Shown here piece by piece: positions 18,286-26,970 of a DNA stretch of 64,000 nt. The translations under genes were made by a program, and so were the position numbers. Origin of the DNA: CAZCPB01 sp044223975. GTDB lineage: Bacteria > Planctomycetota > Phycisphaerae > Phycisphaerales > UBA1924. A model generated the notes under the pieces. It did not search any database. It worked only from the letters and a program-made list of their open reading frames with translations, and was not told where the DNA came from. The DNA is taken from the NCBI GenBank assembly GCA_044223975.1, contig JBGALI010000002.1, forward strand, positions 310,001 to 374,000, read 5' to 3'. Positions within the stretch are counted from its first letter, which is position 1. Every line of letters starts with the position of its first letter.

Positions 18286-21200
18286 TCAGCACCCGGCGAC
18301 GAAGTGATCGACAAACGTGTCGAAATCGTCCCCGTTCACGAACGTGTTGTGGTCGATGTCCGCGCTCGGTTCGCCGTAGTAGAACGCGGCGACGAACAGG
18401 TCAAAGTCGTCCCCGTTCACGAACGTGTTGCGGTCAAAGTCGGCGGTGCACGTCCGGAAGAGATTCAGCCGCACCGTGATGTTGTCCACGATCTCGGCCC
18501 CCGAGTCGCTCACCGCGATGATGTCGTCGAACCCGTCCTGGTTCACGTCGCCGTGCGTCAGGAGCGCGGGCGGCTGGGCGGTGGCCAGGTCCAGCGGCGC
18601 CACGAACGCCACGGTGTAATCCCCGGCCTGGATCGAGTTCAACAACAGCTGCACCACCCGCTGCGACGAGCCGTTCTCGGCCGTCACCGCCACGTCCAGG
18701 TCCCCGTCGTTGTCCACATCCGCCAGCACGATCGAGCGCGGCTCGTGACCCACGGGCACCTGCACGGCGTCATAGAAGTCGGTCCCCCCCGAATTGAGCA
18801 TGACCGACACCGAATCCCCCAGCCGGTTGACCGTCACGATGTCCTCGAGCCCGTCGTTGTTCACGTCCTCGGTGAGCACGCTCTCGGGACCGTCGCCGAC
18901 GGTGTAGCTGGTGAACGCCGAGAAGTTCCCGTTCCCCGGGTTGGGATGAAACGTCACGGTGCCCGAGCCCGAGTTCCCGACCACCACGCTCGCCGAGCTC
19001 TTGGGGTTGTCGACATCCCATGGGTCGACGGTCGTCGGGTTGTCCTCCGTCTGGGCGTTGGACCCGGCCCCGAACGTGATGTTCGAGCCGCTCGTGTTGG
19101 GCCGCATCGACAGCGTGTTGCTCCCCGAGTTGGCGGTGCACAGGTCGATCGACCCGTTGCCGTCAAAGTCCGCCGCGGCAACGCCGACGGGGGCGTCCCC
19201 CGAAGCCAGCGCGATCGTCGCCGCCTGCGTCCAGACGCCCGCCGTGGGGCGTGAGAGAATCACCACGTTGTCGCTGTCCCGATTCGTCACGGCCACGTCG
19301 TTGCCGTTGGCGTTCAGCGGATCAAGGTCGGTGATCACCAGGCCCGCGGGGCTGGTGCCGCCCGAGGAGAGCTGGATCGAACTGGTGAACCCGAGCCAGT
19401 TGCCGAAGCCGTCGTTGCCGCCGTTGAAGAGCAGGATCACCGAGCCGTCGGTGGTGGCGACGGCGATGTCGACGAGCGAGTCGCCGTCGAGCAGCCCCGA
19501 CGCCACGGCGGTGATCTGGCTGCTGACCGAGTTGTTCTGGGCGCCAAAGCCCACGTCGCCGCCCAAGTCGAGCACGGTGAGGTACACCGTCCCGCTCTCG
19601 GCGTAATCGATCTTGTAGAAGCGCCCGCCGGGAAGGCCGGGGAGGTACGCGACGTCGAACTGCCGACCGCCGACGAAGTTGGTGGCGGTGATGATCGGCA
19701 GGTTCATCGTCGGAGACGGATCGAAGCCTTCTTCAGTACGAACGATCAGCCCGCCGCCCAGCGTCATGTCGCCCTGGACCGCGAGCGTGTCGTACTGACC
19801 CGCGCTCTCGCCCCCGACATCGATGGCGATGCGCCCGGCGTTGCTCCGCTGAACACTGGGGAGTGTCGGCTCCAGCGGCCCGACGATCGTGAGGGCGCCG
19901 GGCGAGGCCCCGCCGGGGTCGATTACCCCGATGTTGTAGACCTGCGTTGCAGTCACCCTCCCTGCGCCGCCGAGAACTCCGTCCGGCCAGATCGAGATCG
20001 ATTGCGTGCTCAGGGCGCCCGTGGTCGAGTTGATGTTCAGGCGCGCGCTCAACCCGGCCCACGGCCCGATGTGCACCCCACCGCCGCCCATTCCCGTGCC
20101 GTGACCGCTCACGGTCAGCGTGCTCGTGGCGAGAGCCAGCGTGACCTCGCCGCGGCTGACAACCAAGCCGGCCGCCTGAGGGGAACCGGAGAAACTGACG
20201 GTGTACGCGCCGGTGGTGTCGAACACCGCCGGGTCGGACGAGGTGGGCAGGCCCAGGTACCAGTTCGCCCCCGTGCCCCACGCACCGCCAGCGGTGTTGG
20301 TCCACACGTGATACTTCGCCGCGCCGAACTCGTAGGCGCCCAGGTCCACGAGCGGCGCCGAGCCGGCGCCGGTGTCGCTGGTGATCGGGTCGTCGATGCG
20401 CCGCGCCAGACCGCCCAGGTCGATCGCGAGCGTCTCGGCGGTGTTGCTGTCGTTGTCGGCGTCGAGGATGTCGGCGGGGAGGAAGGCGTTGCTGCCCGCG
20501 TCGATGCAGGGCGAGCCGGCGAAAAGGCTCAGGTCATTCGAACCGTTCGAGTTGCCGTTGGCATTCACAAAGCGCGGGGTGTCGTGGACGTCCCCGCCGA
20601 AGTTGCCCGTGCCGCCGAGCGAGCCCGTCCAGTTCTGAACGCAGCAGCGGTCGATGGCCAGCGTGCCGGAAGCGGCTCTGACCTGCACGTCCTGCGAGCG
20701 ATCCGCGTTGAACCGGTTTTCCCAGAAGATGCTGTTGCGCACGCTGAGCGTGCCCGTACCGACATACCGCAGCGCCGACGACCCGACGTTGTTGAAGAAC
20801 GTGCAGTTGGTCACCGCCGCGGCGGAGTCCGAAAGCGTCACGGCCCCCAACCCGGGCTGGGCCTGCGCCTGGTTGGTGTCGAACACGCAGTTCGCAAGCG
20901 AGAGCGCGCCGAGCACGGCGGACCCGGGCCCGTTGGCGTAGCAGTCCCAGAAACGGCAGTTGACAAGGTGGACCGGGCCGTACACGGCCCCGCCGCCGGC
21001 GCCAAAGTCGCTTGAAATGCTGTTCAGGAACGTGCACCCGACGATCGACGTGGAGGGGCCCGTGTTGACCGCACCGCCGTAGCCGTACGCGTAACTGTCA
21101 ACGAACTGGCAGTTGCGCAGCACGACAACGCCCGATCCCGTCGTGATCGACCCGCCCCCTCCCGTGCCCGACGTACACGACGTGAACGTGCAACCCGTGA

Positions 21201-22089
21201 TCGTCGCCGCGCCGTTGAGGCGCAGGGCGCCCGAGTTCGAGTTGAGAGCCGCGCGGTCCTCAACGAACGTGCAGCCGGTCATCGTGATCGTCGTGGAGGC
21301 GCTGGCGTACACGGCTCCGCCGCCCCCGGCGCTGTCGGCGGCCCAGTTGCCGGCGAACGCGCAGTTCGTGAAGACCGGCGACCCGCCCGCGACGCGCACC
21401 GCACCGCCCCCGTCGCTCCCCGCCGGCGCGGCACGGTTGCTCGAGAAAACGCAGCCCCCAACCGTCGGCGAGCCGTTGGTGATGAGCAACCCGCCGCCGC
21501 TCGTCGAGTTCGCGTTGCCTCCGGAGACCGTCACGCCGTCGATCACCGCCGTCGCGCTCACGCTCGTGGCGGTCAGCACGTGCAGCGAGTTGTCGCTGGT
21601 GAACTGGAAGTTCTGGGCGTCGTTGCCGAGCAGGTCGCCCGACAGGACCGTGACGTTCGCGGTCGGGTTGCGCTGGGAAAGCAGCGTCTCGTTGCCCGCA
21701 AACCCGCCGTAGATCCCCACGCCGCTCGCCATCGCGAACGTCGCGCTCGTGCTCCCGGTGCCCCCGGGGCTGGCGTTGCTGCGGTCGGGTTTGTACGTCC
21801 CCGCCCGCACCCACACCTGCACCGTCCCGCCCCCGCCCGCGATCACGTTCGCCTGCGCCAGCGCATCCCGCAGGTACTTGTACGCCGGGGCCCCCCACGT
21901 CGAGCCGTTCCCCCCGCCCGTGCCGCTGGTGCCATCCACGCGGAGGATCGTCTGCGCGTGCGCCGCGGCCGGCAGGCACACCAGGAACATCATCACCGCG
22001 GCGCCAGCGCACCACCCCCACGCTCGTGATCGCCTGATTCCGCGCAAAGTCCACCCCCTCCGCGTGTCGCCGCGATGAACGGTCCACAT
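18286..22089 (-). CDS. Secreted beta-helix / FG-GAP protein with GC-type dockerin
   Basis: A 1267-residue exported protein. Signal peptide about 1-46 (ends AHAQ). Residues about 47-590 are a right-handed parallel beta helix with polymorphic-outer-membrane-protein-like turns (GGG-hydrophobic-N and CxFxxN motifs such as GGCVFSSN, NCAFAGN, GCTFVED). It ends with a CIDAGSN...DLGAYEF segment like the 'choice-of-anchor Q' module. Then follow beta repeats, the LPIITATNF/YLPGLPGGRFYKIDY linker shared with the two FG-GAP paralogues, FG-GAP repeats (AADFDGNGSIDLCTAN, ADVDNDGDLDVAV) and a dockerin (about 1213-1267, CTADFDRNTFVNGDDFD to VAGC). No enzyme motif. A role at the cell surface is inferred. Confidence 0.82.
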   Translation of the reverse strand: MWTVHRGDTRRGWTLRGIRRSRAWGWCAGAAVMMFLVCLPAAAHAQTILRVDGTSGTGGGNGSTWGAPAYKYLRDALAQANVIAGGGGTVQVWVRAGTYKPDRSNASPGGTGSTSATFAMASGVGIYGGFAGNETLLSQRNPTANVTVLSGDLLGNDAQNFQFTSDNSLHVLTATSVSATAVIDGVTVSGGNANSTSGGGLLITNGSPTVGGCVFSSNRAAPAGSDGGGAVRVAGGSPVFTNCAFAGNWAADSAGGGGAVYASASTTITMTGCTFVEDRAALNSNSGALRLNGAATITGCTFTSCTSGTGGGGSITTGSGVVVLRNCQFVDSYAYGYGGAVNTGPSTSIVGCTFLNSISSDFGAGGGAVYGPVHLVNCRFWDCYANGPGSAVLGALSLANCVFDTNQAQAQPGLGAVTLSDSAAAVTNCTFFNNVGSSALRYVGTGTLSVRNSIFWENRFNADRSQDVQVRAASGTLAIDRCCVQNWTGSLGGTGNFGGDVHDTPRFVNANGNSNGSNDLSLFAGSPCIDAGSNAFLPADILDADNDSNTAETLAIDLGGLARRIDDPITSDTGAGSAPLVDLGAYEFGAAKYHVWTNTAGGAWGTGANWYLGLPTSSDPAVFDTTGAYTVSFSGSPQAAGLVVSRGEVTLALATSTLTVSGHGTGMGGGGVHIGPWAGLSARLNINSTTGALSTQSISIWPDGVLGGAGRVTATQVYNIGVIDPGGASPGALTIVGPLEPTLPSVQRSNAGRIAIDVGGESAGQYDTLAVQGDMTLGGGLIVRTEEGFDPSPTMNLPIITATNFVGGRQFDVAYLPGLPGGRFYKIDYAESGTVYLTVLDLGGDVGFGAQNNSVSSQITAVASGLLDGDSLVDIAVATTDGSVILLFNGGNDGFGNWLGFTSSIQLSSGGTSPAGLVITDLDPLNANGNDVAVTNRDSDNVVILSRPTAGVWTQAATIALASGDAPVGVAAADFDGNGSIDLCTANSGSNTLSMRPNTSGSNITFGAGSNAQTEDNPTTVDPWDVDNPKSSASVVVGNSGSGTVTFHPNPGNGNFSAFTSYTVGDGPESVLTEDVNNDGLEDIVTVNRLGDSVSVMLNSGGTDFYDAVQVPVGHEPRSIVLADVDNDGDLDVAVTAENGSSQRVVQLLLNSIQAGDYTVAFVAPLDLATAQPPALLTHGDVNQDGFDDIIAVSDSGAEIVDNITVRLNLFRTCTADFDRNTFVNGDDFDLFVAAFYYGEPSADIDHNTFVNGDDFDTFVDHFVAGC

Positions 22090-22142
22090 TCTACAAGAGC
22101 GGGAACCACGGCAAAGAAGTCCGATCGGCGCACGCGGAATCG

Positions 22143-22182
22143 AAAATTCCCGGCGTGGCGCTGTCGCAACACCGGGAATCGT
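22143..22182 (-). terminator. Rho-independent terminator of the cytochrome/propeller dockerin gene
   Basis: ATTCCCGG and CCGGGAAT (22146-22153 and 22072-style partner at 22172-22179) form an eight-bp stem with an 18-base loop. On the minus strand it is followed by TTTTCG. It lies just after the stop codon at 22236. Confidence 0.7.
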
Positions 22183-22235
22183 GGTTCAACCACCGAACAA
22201 AGCCTTGCCGCAAGCGGCCCGCACGCGCCGCTCGT

Positions 22236-24920
22236 TCAGCACCCGGCCTCGAACGCCGCCACGAACACATCGAAGTCGTCCCCGTTCACGAACGTGTTGT
22301 GGTCGATGTCTGCCAGGATCGACCCCGCCTCGAACGCCGCGGTGAAGCCGTCGAAGTCGTCGCCGTTCACCCAGCCGTTGCGGTCAAAGTCAGCGCGGCA
22401 GGAGTTCAGCGGCGTCGACGCCGCGTCCGCCGCGTCCGAGCCCGCGTCCCACTCGTCGCGATCCAGGAACCCGTCCGCGTCGCGGTCGATGCCCGCGCGG
22501 CGCTGCGTCTGGGCGGGCACCACCGTGAACGTGATCTCCTCGCCCGCCGCCGCGCCCTGCCGCAGCGCGCTCGCCGTCGTGGTCTCCGCCGCGCGGTCCG
22601 ACTGGAGCACCTGCGAGCCCATGTACTGGTAGCCGCGATCAAGCCCGTTCACCCGTCCCTTGGCGATCAAGCCCACGCGGCCCTGGTCGGCGAGGTTGGT
22701 GAGGGTCGCAAGCCGCGCGACCAGCGTCGCGTCGGAGTTGTTCGACCCGTCGAACGTCACCTGCTGGCCCACCGCCGCGTGCGTCTCGGTGTCGAAGCAC
22801 AGCAGGAACGCCTCCACATCCCTCCGGCCCTGCACGGCCTGCTGCGGCGGCCCGAAATTGAACCCCGCGTTCAGCAGCGCGTTGAGCGTGTCGAACTCGC
22901 TGTGGTGGTTGAAGCCAAAGCCCTTGGAGTTGTTCTGGCCGTTGCGCAGCCAGCCGACCTTCTCGTACAGGCCGCGAAGCTGCACGGTCTTCAGCGGCTG
23001 GGGCGCCAGCGGCAAGGGCGGGTTGTCGATCTGCTGGCTGGTCCCCGCGGGCAGCGTGTGGCACGACACGCACGTCACGCCCCCCGGAAGTACCGGGAGC
23101 GTGCGGTACAGATTGAGACCCGTGTTGGGGTTCCCGTTCCCGCCCCCGCTGGTCGCGATCGACGCCGGCATGGTCCCGTCGAGATTGCGGTTGGGGTTGG
23201 GCTGGTAGACGATGGTCGCGACAAAGTCCGTCAACTGCTGCATCTCCGCCGCGCTGGGCTGGGCGTCGGCGCCCTGCAGGCCCGTGAAGGCCGGCGCGAA
23301 CGCCGCCACGTTCTCGCGATCGCCGCGCCAGTGAAACGGCTCGCTCCCCACGATTCCCTGCAGCGTCTGCGTCACCATCGGCCCCTTCATCGGGTGCCAC
23401 GGGTTGCACACCGGCTGGCGGCAGTCCTGGTTGTTCTCCTTCATCGCGCCCGACGGGTCGCCCAGGTCCCACGCCAGGAAGTCCGTCCGCGAATCGATGT
23501 GGCACGAGGCGCACGACACCTGGCCCAGGCCGCTGGTCCGGTGCGTGTCGTACATGAGCGGCCGCCCGACCTTGATCGCCGGCGTCGTCGGGTCAAAGAA
23601 CGGCACCCGGGCCACCTCCGTGTCGCCCCCCGTGTCCACCGCCGACACGCTCCCTTCGAACCGGTTCAGCACGTACAGCCTCGTCCCGTCCGCGCTCAGC
23701 GCCAGGCCTGTCGGCCCCTGCCCGACATCGATCTGCGCGAAGCGGTCGCCCCCTTCGTCCGTAACGATCACCGAGTTTGACCCCATGCCGCTCACGTACG
23801 CGTGCCCGCTCGTGGGGTGCCACACGATCCCGCGCGGGTCGCCGATCGACTGGTTCCGCTGCGCCTGCGGGATGCTCCGGGACAAGTAGTCCAGGTGCGG
23901 GTTCAGGTCCGCCACGGTCGTTGACGCCGGGCTCGCCGGGTTGAACCCGCCGATGGTGCACCGCACGAAGATGCTCTTGACGTTGGGCTCAAAGCGGATC
24001 TCGTTCTTGGCCTCGGTGCCGATCGCCGTCACCGTGCCGTCGGGCTTGACGCCCAGCCCCATCACCGTCGTCATCATCCCGCTGGCGTACGTCACGCCCA
24101 GGTTCGACGTGCTGATGATCGCCACGTCGTGGTCGTGCAGGTTCCAGGTGACGAACGACGACCAGTTCCGGCCGTTGTCGTCACGCCACACCCCCGCGGC
24201 GTTGCGGCGGACGATCTGCGCCACCGGCGGCGGCGCCTGCAATCCCGCGGCAAGCGCCGGCGAGAACTGGTTCCCCGAGTTGGGAGGCGGGTTCTGACCC
24301 GCGTACGGCCCGTTGGCCGCCGACACGTCCTGCTGACGCACCGCCCCCGTTGCGTTCCCCGATTCAAAGATCGCCGCGTACACCCGCGAGCCGTCGGGGC
24401 TCACCGCCAGCGCCCGCGGCTCCTCACCCTGGATCGTCACAATCGTCGGCGCCAGCCCCGGGTTGGCCGGGTCGTACACCCGCACCTGGTTGAGCTGTGC
24501 CACCGTCACGTACGCCCGCACCGGCGACCCGGCGAACACGACGTCGGCGGGCTCATCCCCTGTCGCGATCGTCCGCACCAGACGGCGTGACGCCAGGTCC
24601 ACCACGCTGATCGTGTCCGAAAGGTGGTTTACAACCCACACCTCATTCTCATCGCGGCAGCGCACCGACACCGGCTCGAGCCCCACGGGGATCGACGACT
24701 CCCACACCGGCACGCCGCCGATCACCGAGAACACCTCGAGCCGCCCGTCCGCCGTGTTCACCGCCAGCAGCCGCGCACCCGACGGCGTGAGCGTCAGCGG
24801 GCTCACGTGCGGTGTTTCGAAGTTCACGAACCCCGTCTGGGCCCCCGCGTTCGGGGCCAGCCAGGAAACCCCCAGGGCGGCGATCATGACACCAGCGGCA
24901 GAACGGGAATGAATCGGCAT
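22236..24920 (-). CDS. Secreted diheme cytochrome/peroxidase-like beta-propeller protein with GC-type dockerin
   Basis: 894 residues. Signal peptide 1-28 (ends AGAQ). The N-terminal half is a YVTN-type beta propeller (RLLAVNTADGRLEVFSV, AYVTVAQLNQVRVYDP, RVYAAIFESG). The C-terminal half is cytochrome-c-peroxidase/MauG-like, with two heme c sites, CASCH at 470-474 and CVSCH at 617-621, spaced as in diheme peroxidases. The dockerin (about 841-894) starts with Cys and ends AFEAGC. ATG 24920 is chosen because GGAG sits nine bases upstream; the ATG at 24929 directly abuts it. The gene is divergent from the ECF sigma gene with 168 bases between. It probably acts in redox chemistry outside the inner membrane; the electron donor is unknown. 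Confidence 0.85.
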   Translation of the reverse strand: MPIHSRSAAGVMIAALGVSWLAPNAGAQTGFVNFETPHVSPLTLTPSGARLLAVNTADGRLEVFSVIGGVPVWESSIPVGLEPVSVRCRDENEVWVVNHLSDTISVVDLASRRLVRTIATGDEPADVVFAGSPVRAYVTVAQLNQVRVYDPANPGLAPTIVTIQGEEPRALAVSPDGSRVYAAIFESGNATGAVRQQDVSAANGPYAGQNPPPNSGNQFSPALAAGLQAPPPVAQIVRRNAAGVWRDDNGRNWSSFVTWNLHDHDVAIISTSNLGVTYASGMMTTVMGLGVKPDGTVTAIGTEAKNEIRFEPNVKSIFVRCTIGGFNPASPASTTVADLNPHLDYLSRSIPQAQRNQSIGDPRGIVWHPTSGHAYVSGMGSNSVIVTDEGGDRFAQIDVGQGPTGLALSADGTRLYVLNRFEGSVSAVDTGGDTEVARVPFFDPTTPAIKVGRPLMYDTHRTSGLGQVSCASCHIDSRTDFLAWDLGDPSGAMKENNQDCRQPVCNPWHPMKGPMVTQTLQGIVGSEPFHWRGDRENVAAFAPAFTGLQGADAQPSAAEMQQLTDFVATIVYQPNPNRNLDGTMPASIATSGGGNGNPNTGLNLYRTLPVLPGGVTCVSCHTLPAGTSQQIDNPPLPLAPQPLKTVQLRGLYEKVGWLRNGQNNSKGFGFNHHSEFDTLNALLNAGFNFGPPQQAVQGRRDVEAFLLCFDTETHAAVGQQVTFDGSNNSDATLVARLATLTNLADQGRVGLIAKGRVNGLDRGYQYMGSQVLQSDRAAETTTASALRQGAAAGEEITFTVVPAQTQRRAGIDRDADGFLDRDEWDAGSDAADAASTPLNSCRADFDRNGWVNGDDFDGFTAAFEAGSILADIDHNTFVNGDDFDVFVAAFEAGC

Positions 24921-25088
24921 GCCGTGCATCTCCGGGAATGGGTGCGCAATCAGCCAGACCGAGTCATTTGTCGGTGGCCATCGCCCGGGGGACAGCATTC
25001 TCGGCGATCGGTGAAACTCGACGCACTTCCGCAATCCCTGTCCCCCGCGGCCCGTTGGGCGACAATACCTCATACACGGAGACCGCGC

Positions 25089-25628
25089 GTGAGCCCATCC
25101 AACGCCCCCAGCGGGCGTGACGTCTTTGAGATCCTCGTCCGCGAGCACGCCGACATGCTCGCCGCGTACCTCCGCAGCCTGATGTGGACCCCCTCCGAGG
25201 TCGACGACCTCTTCCAGGAGACCATGCTCGTCGCCTGGCGCCGGCTCCCCGACTACGACCGCTCACTCCCCTTCGGCCCCTGGCTCCGCGGCATCGCACA
25301 GAAGCTCGTTCTCGAACACCACCGCCGCGGCAAGGGACTCGCCGCGTGCATCGACCCCGCGACGCTCGCCGAACTCGACCGCCGCTACGACGACCTCTCG
25401 CGCACGCCCGGCGACACCTTCCGCGCCAAGGCCGAGCGCGTCCTCAAGTGCCTCACCCGCCTCCCCGAGCCGATGCGGGCCGCGATCGAGATGGTGTACC
25501 TCCGCGACATGCTCATGGCCGCCGCGGCAAGCGCCCTCGACGCCACCGAAGAAGCCATCAAGAAGCGAGTCCAGCGCGCCCGCCAGCTCCTCAGCGAGTG
25601 CGTCCGCTCCGCGGAGAACCCCGCATGA
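25089..25628 (+). CDS. ECF-type RNA polymerase sigma factor
   Basis: 179 residues. Region 2 is visible as HADMLAAYLRSLMWTPSEVDDLFQETMLVAWRRLPDYD, with the DDLFQETMLVAW core-binding helix. Region 4 includes LPEPMRAAIEMVYLRDM and ATEEAIKKRVQRARQLL (the helix-turn-helix for -35 recognition). GTG 25089 gives the usual short N terminus. The stop overlaps the next gene's ATG (ATGA), so sigma factor and membrane regulator are translationally coupled. The close planctomycete homologues are annotated as sigma-70 family; the signal sensed is unknown. Confidence 0.92.
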   Translation: MSPSNAPSGRDVFEILVREHADMLAAYLRSLMWTPSEVDDLFQETMLVAWRRLPDYDRSLPFGPWLRGIAQKLVLEHHRRGKGLAACIDPATLAELDRRYDDLSRTPGDTFRAKAERVLKCLTRLPEPMRAAIEMVYLRDMLMAAAASALDATEEAIKKRVQRARQLLSECVRSAENPA

Positions 25629-26779
25629 CCAACTCCAATCCCAACCCCGGCCCGGCCCCGACGCCCATCGAGGTCGCCCCCGGCGCCACCGCGCCTCACA
25701 CCGCCGATGAGCTGTTCGCCCACGGCCTGCTCGCGCACGTCACCCGCGACACGCCCGCTTCGCGCGAACAGCGCGTCGCGCGCGTGCTGGGCTCCATCCA
25801 CGCCGAGCATCGCACCGGCCCCCTGGCGTTCCTCGGCCGCGCACCCGCCCGCTGGATCGGCATCGCCGCGGCAGTCGCCATCGCCTCCGTCGCGCTCTTC
25901 TTTACCGGCCAGGTTCAGTCCTCGGCCCAGGCCGTCGTGCAGCAGTCCATCAGCGCCCTCCGCGCCCCCGGCGACCGGCGCTTCGATCTCCGCATCACCT
26001 ACGACGACAACGCGCCCTCCGCGGGCGCCACCGGCACCGTCGACACCCGCGACGGCGGCCTCCTGCTCCTGCGCTTCACCGCGCCCAACGGGCGCGAGGT
26101 CGTGGTCGGCCGCGATGAAGACGGCCCCTGGGCCATCCGCCCCGACGGCGAACTCGACCGCGATCACCCCGAGCACGCCTGGCCCAAGTGGGCCACCGTC
26201 GGCGAAGAATCCATCGCCGGCGATTCCGTCGATCGCCTGCTCGAAGAACTCACCAAGACCTACACCCTCGAGCGCCGCGGCGTCGAAGAGCTCGAGGGCA
26301 AGAACGGCCGCCGCTTCCTCCACCTCACCGGCGAGCACAAGCCAGGCTCCGGCCCCGGCGCCTCGCGCGTCGAGATCTGGATCGACCGCGATACCAAGCT
26401 GATCGAACGCCTCGAGATGCGCTGGGATGCCCGCCAGCCCGGCCGCCGGCCCCCGCTCCCCGGCAACGCGCCCGACGAGGCCCAGGCCGATCGCCCGCCC
26501 CCCGAGGGCGCGGACGAATCACCGGACGCGCCGCACAACGCCCCGCCTCCGCACGATGGACCGCGCGATCTCCCACGCGATATCCAGGACCGCCCCGAGC
26601 CCCCGCCCTTCTTCCCGCCCGGCCTTGGCCCGCCCGGCCCGCGCGGCTCGGCCAACGGCATCCAGCCCGGCCCACGCCGCTTCCGTCCCCCGCCGCCGAA
26701 GGTGCTCGTGCTCGAGCGCGTCGATACCGCGCCCTTCGACTCAGACTGGTTCAGCCCGCTCCGCCACCTCGGCCCGTGA
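25625..26779 (+). CDS. Probable anti-sigma factor / membrane-bound regulator with LolA/RseB-like outer domain
   Basis: 384 residues. A cytoplasmic segment (1-76) is followed by one transmembrane helix (about 77-94). The outer domain (about 100-275) contains strands such as GTVDTRDGGLLLLRF and RVEIWIDRDTKLIERLEM, reminiscent of LolA/RseB-like lipoprotein-sensing folds. A Pro/Arg-rich tail (280-370) follows. The four-base overlap with the sigma gene and the single-span topology support an anti-sigma role. A classic zinc HxxxCxxC anti-sigma motif is not present in the N-terminal segment, so this stays an inference. Confidence 0.6.
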   Translation: MTNSNPNPGPAPTPIEVAPGATAPHTADELFAHGLLAHVTRDTPASREQRVARVLGSIHAEHRTGPLAFLGRAPARWIGIAAAVAIASVALFFTGQVQSSAQAVVQQSISALRAPGDRRFDLRITYDDNAPSAGATGTVDTRDGGLLLLRFTAPNGREVVVGRDEDGPWAIRPDGELDRDHPEHAWPKWATVGEESIAGDSVDRLLEELTKTYTLERRGVEELEGKNGRRFLHLTGEHKPGSGPGASRVEIWIDRDTKLIERLEMRWDARQPGRRPPLPGNAPDEAQADRPPPEGADESPDAPHNAPPPHDGPRDLPRDIQDRPEPPPFFPPGLGPPGPRGSANGIQPGPRRFRPPPPKVLVLERVDTAPFDSDWFSPLRHLGP

Positions 26780-26800
26780 TCGCGGCTCGACCGTGCCGGC

Positions 26801-26970
26801 TCAGCAACCCGCCACGAACGCCGCCGTGAACGAATCGAAATCGTCCCCGTTCACGAACCCGTTGTGGTCCACATCCGCCGCGGCGTTCCCCCAGTAGAAC
26901 TCCCACACGAACGCGTCGAAGTCCTCGCCGTTCACAAAGCCGTTGCAGTCAAAGTCAGAGAAGCACACGT
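26801..26970 (-). repeat. Dockerin-coding end, near-identical to 32097-32266
   Basis: About 170 bases coding the two dockerin loops match the 3' end of the paralogue at 32097 with only a few differences. The flanking Ig-like coding DNA is clearly more diverged. Confidence 0.75.
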
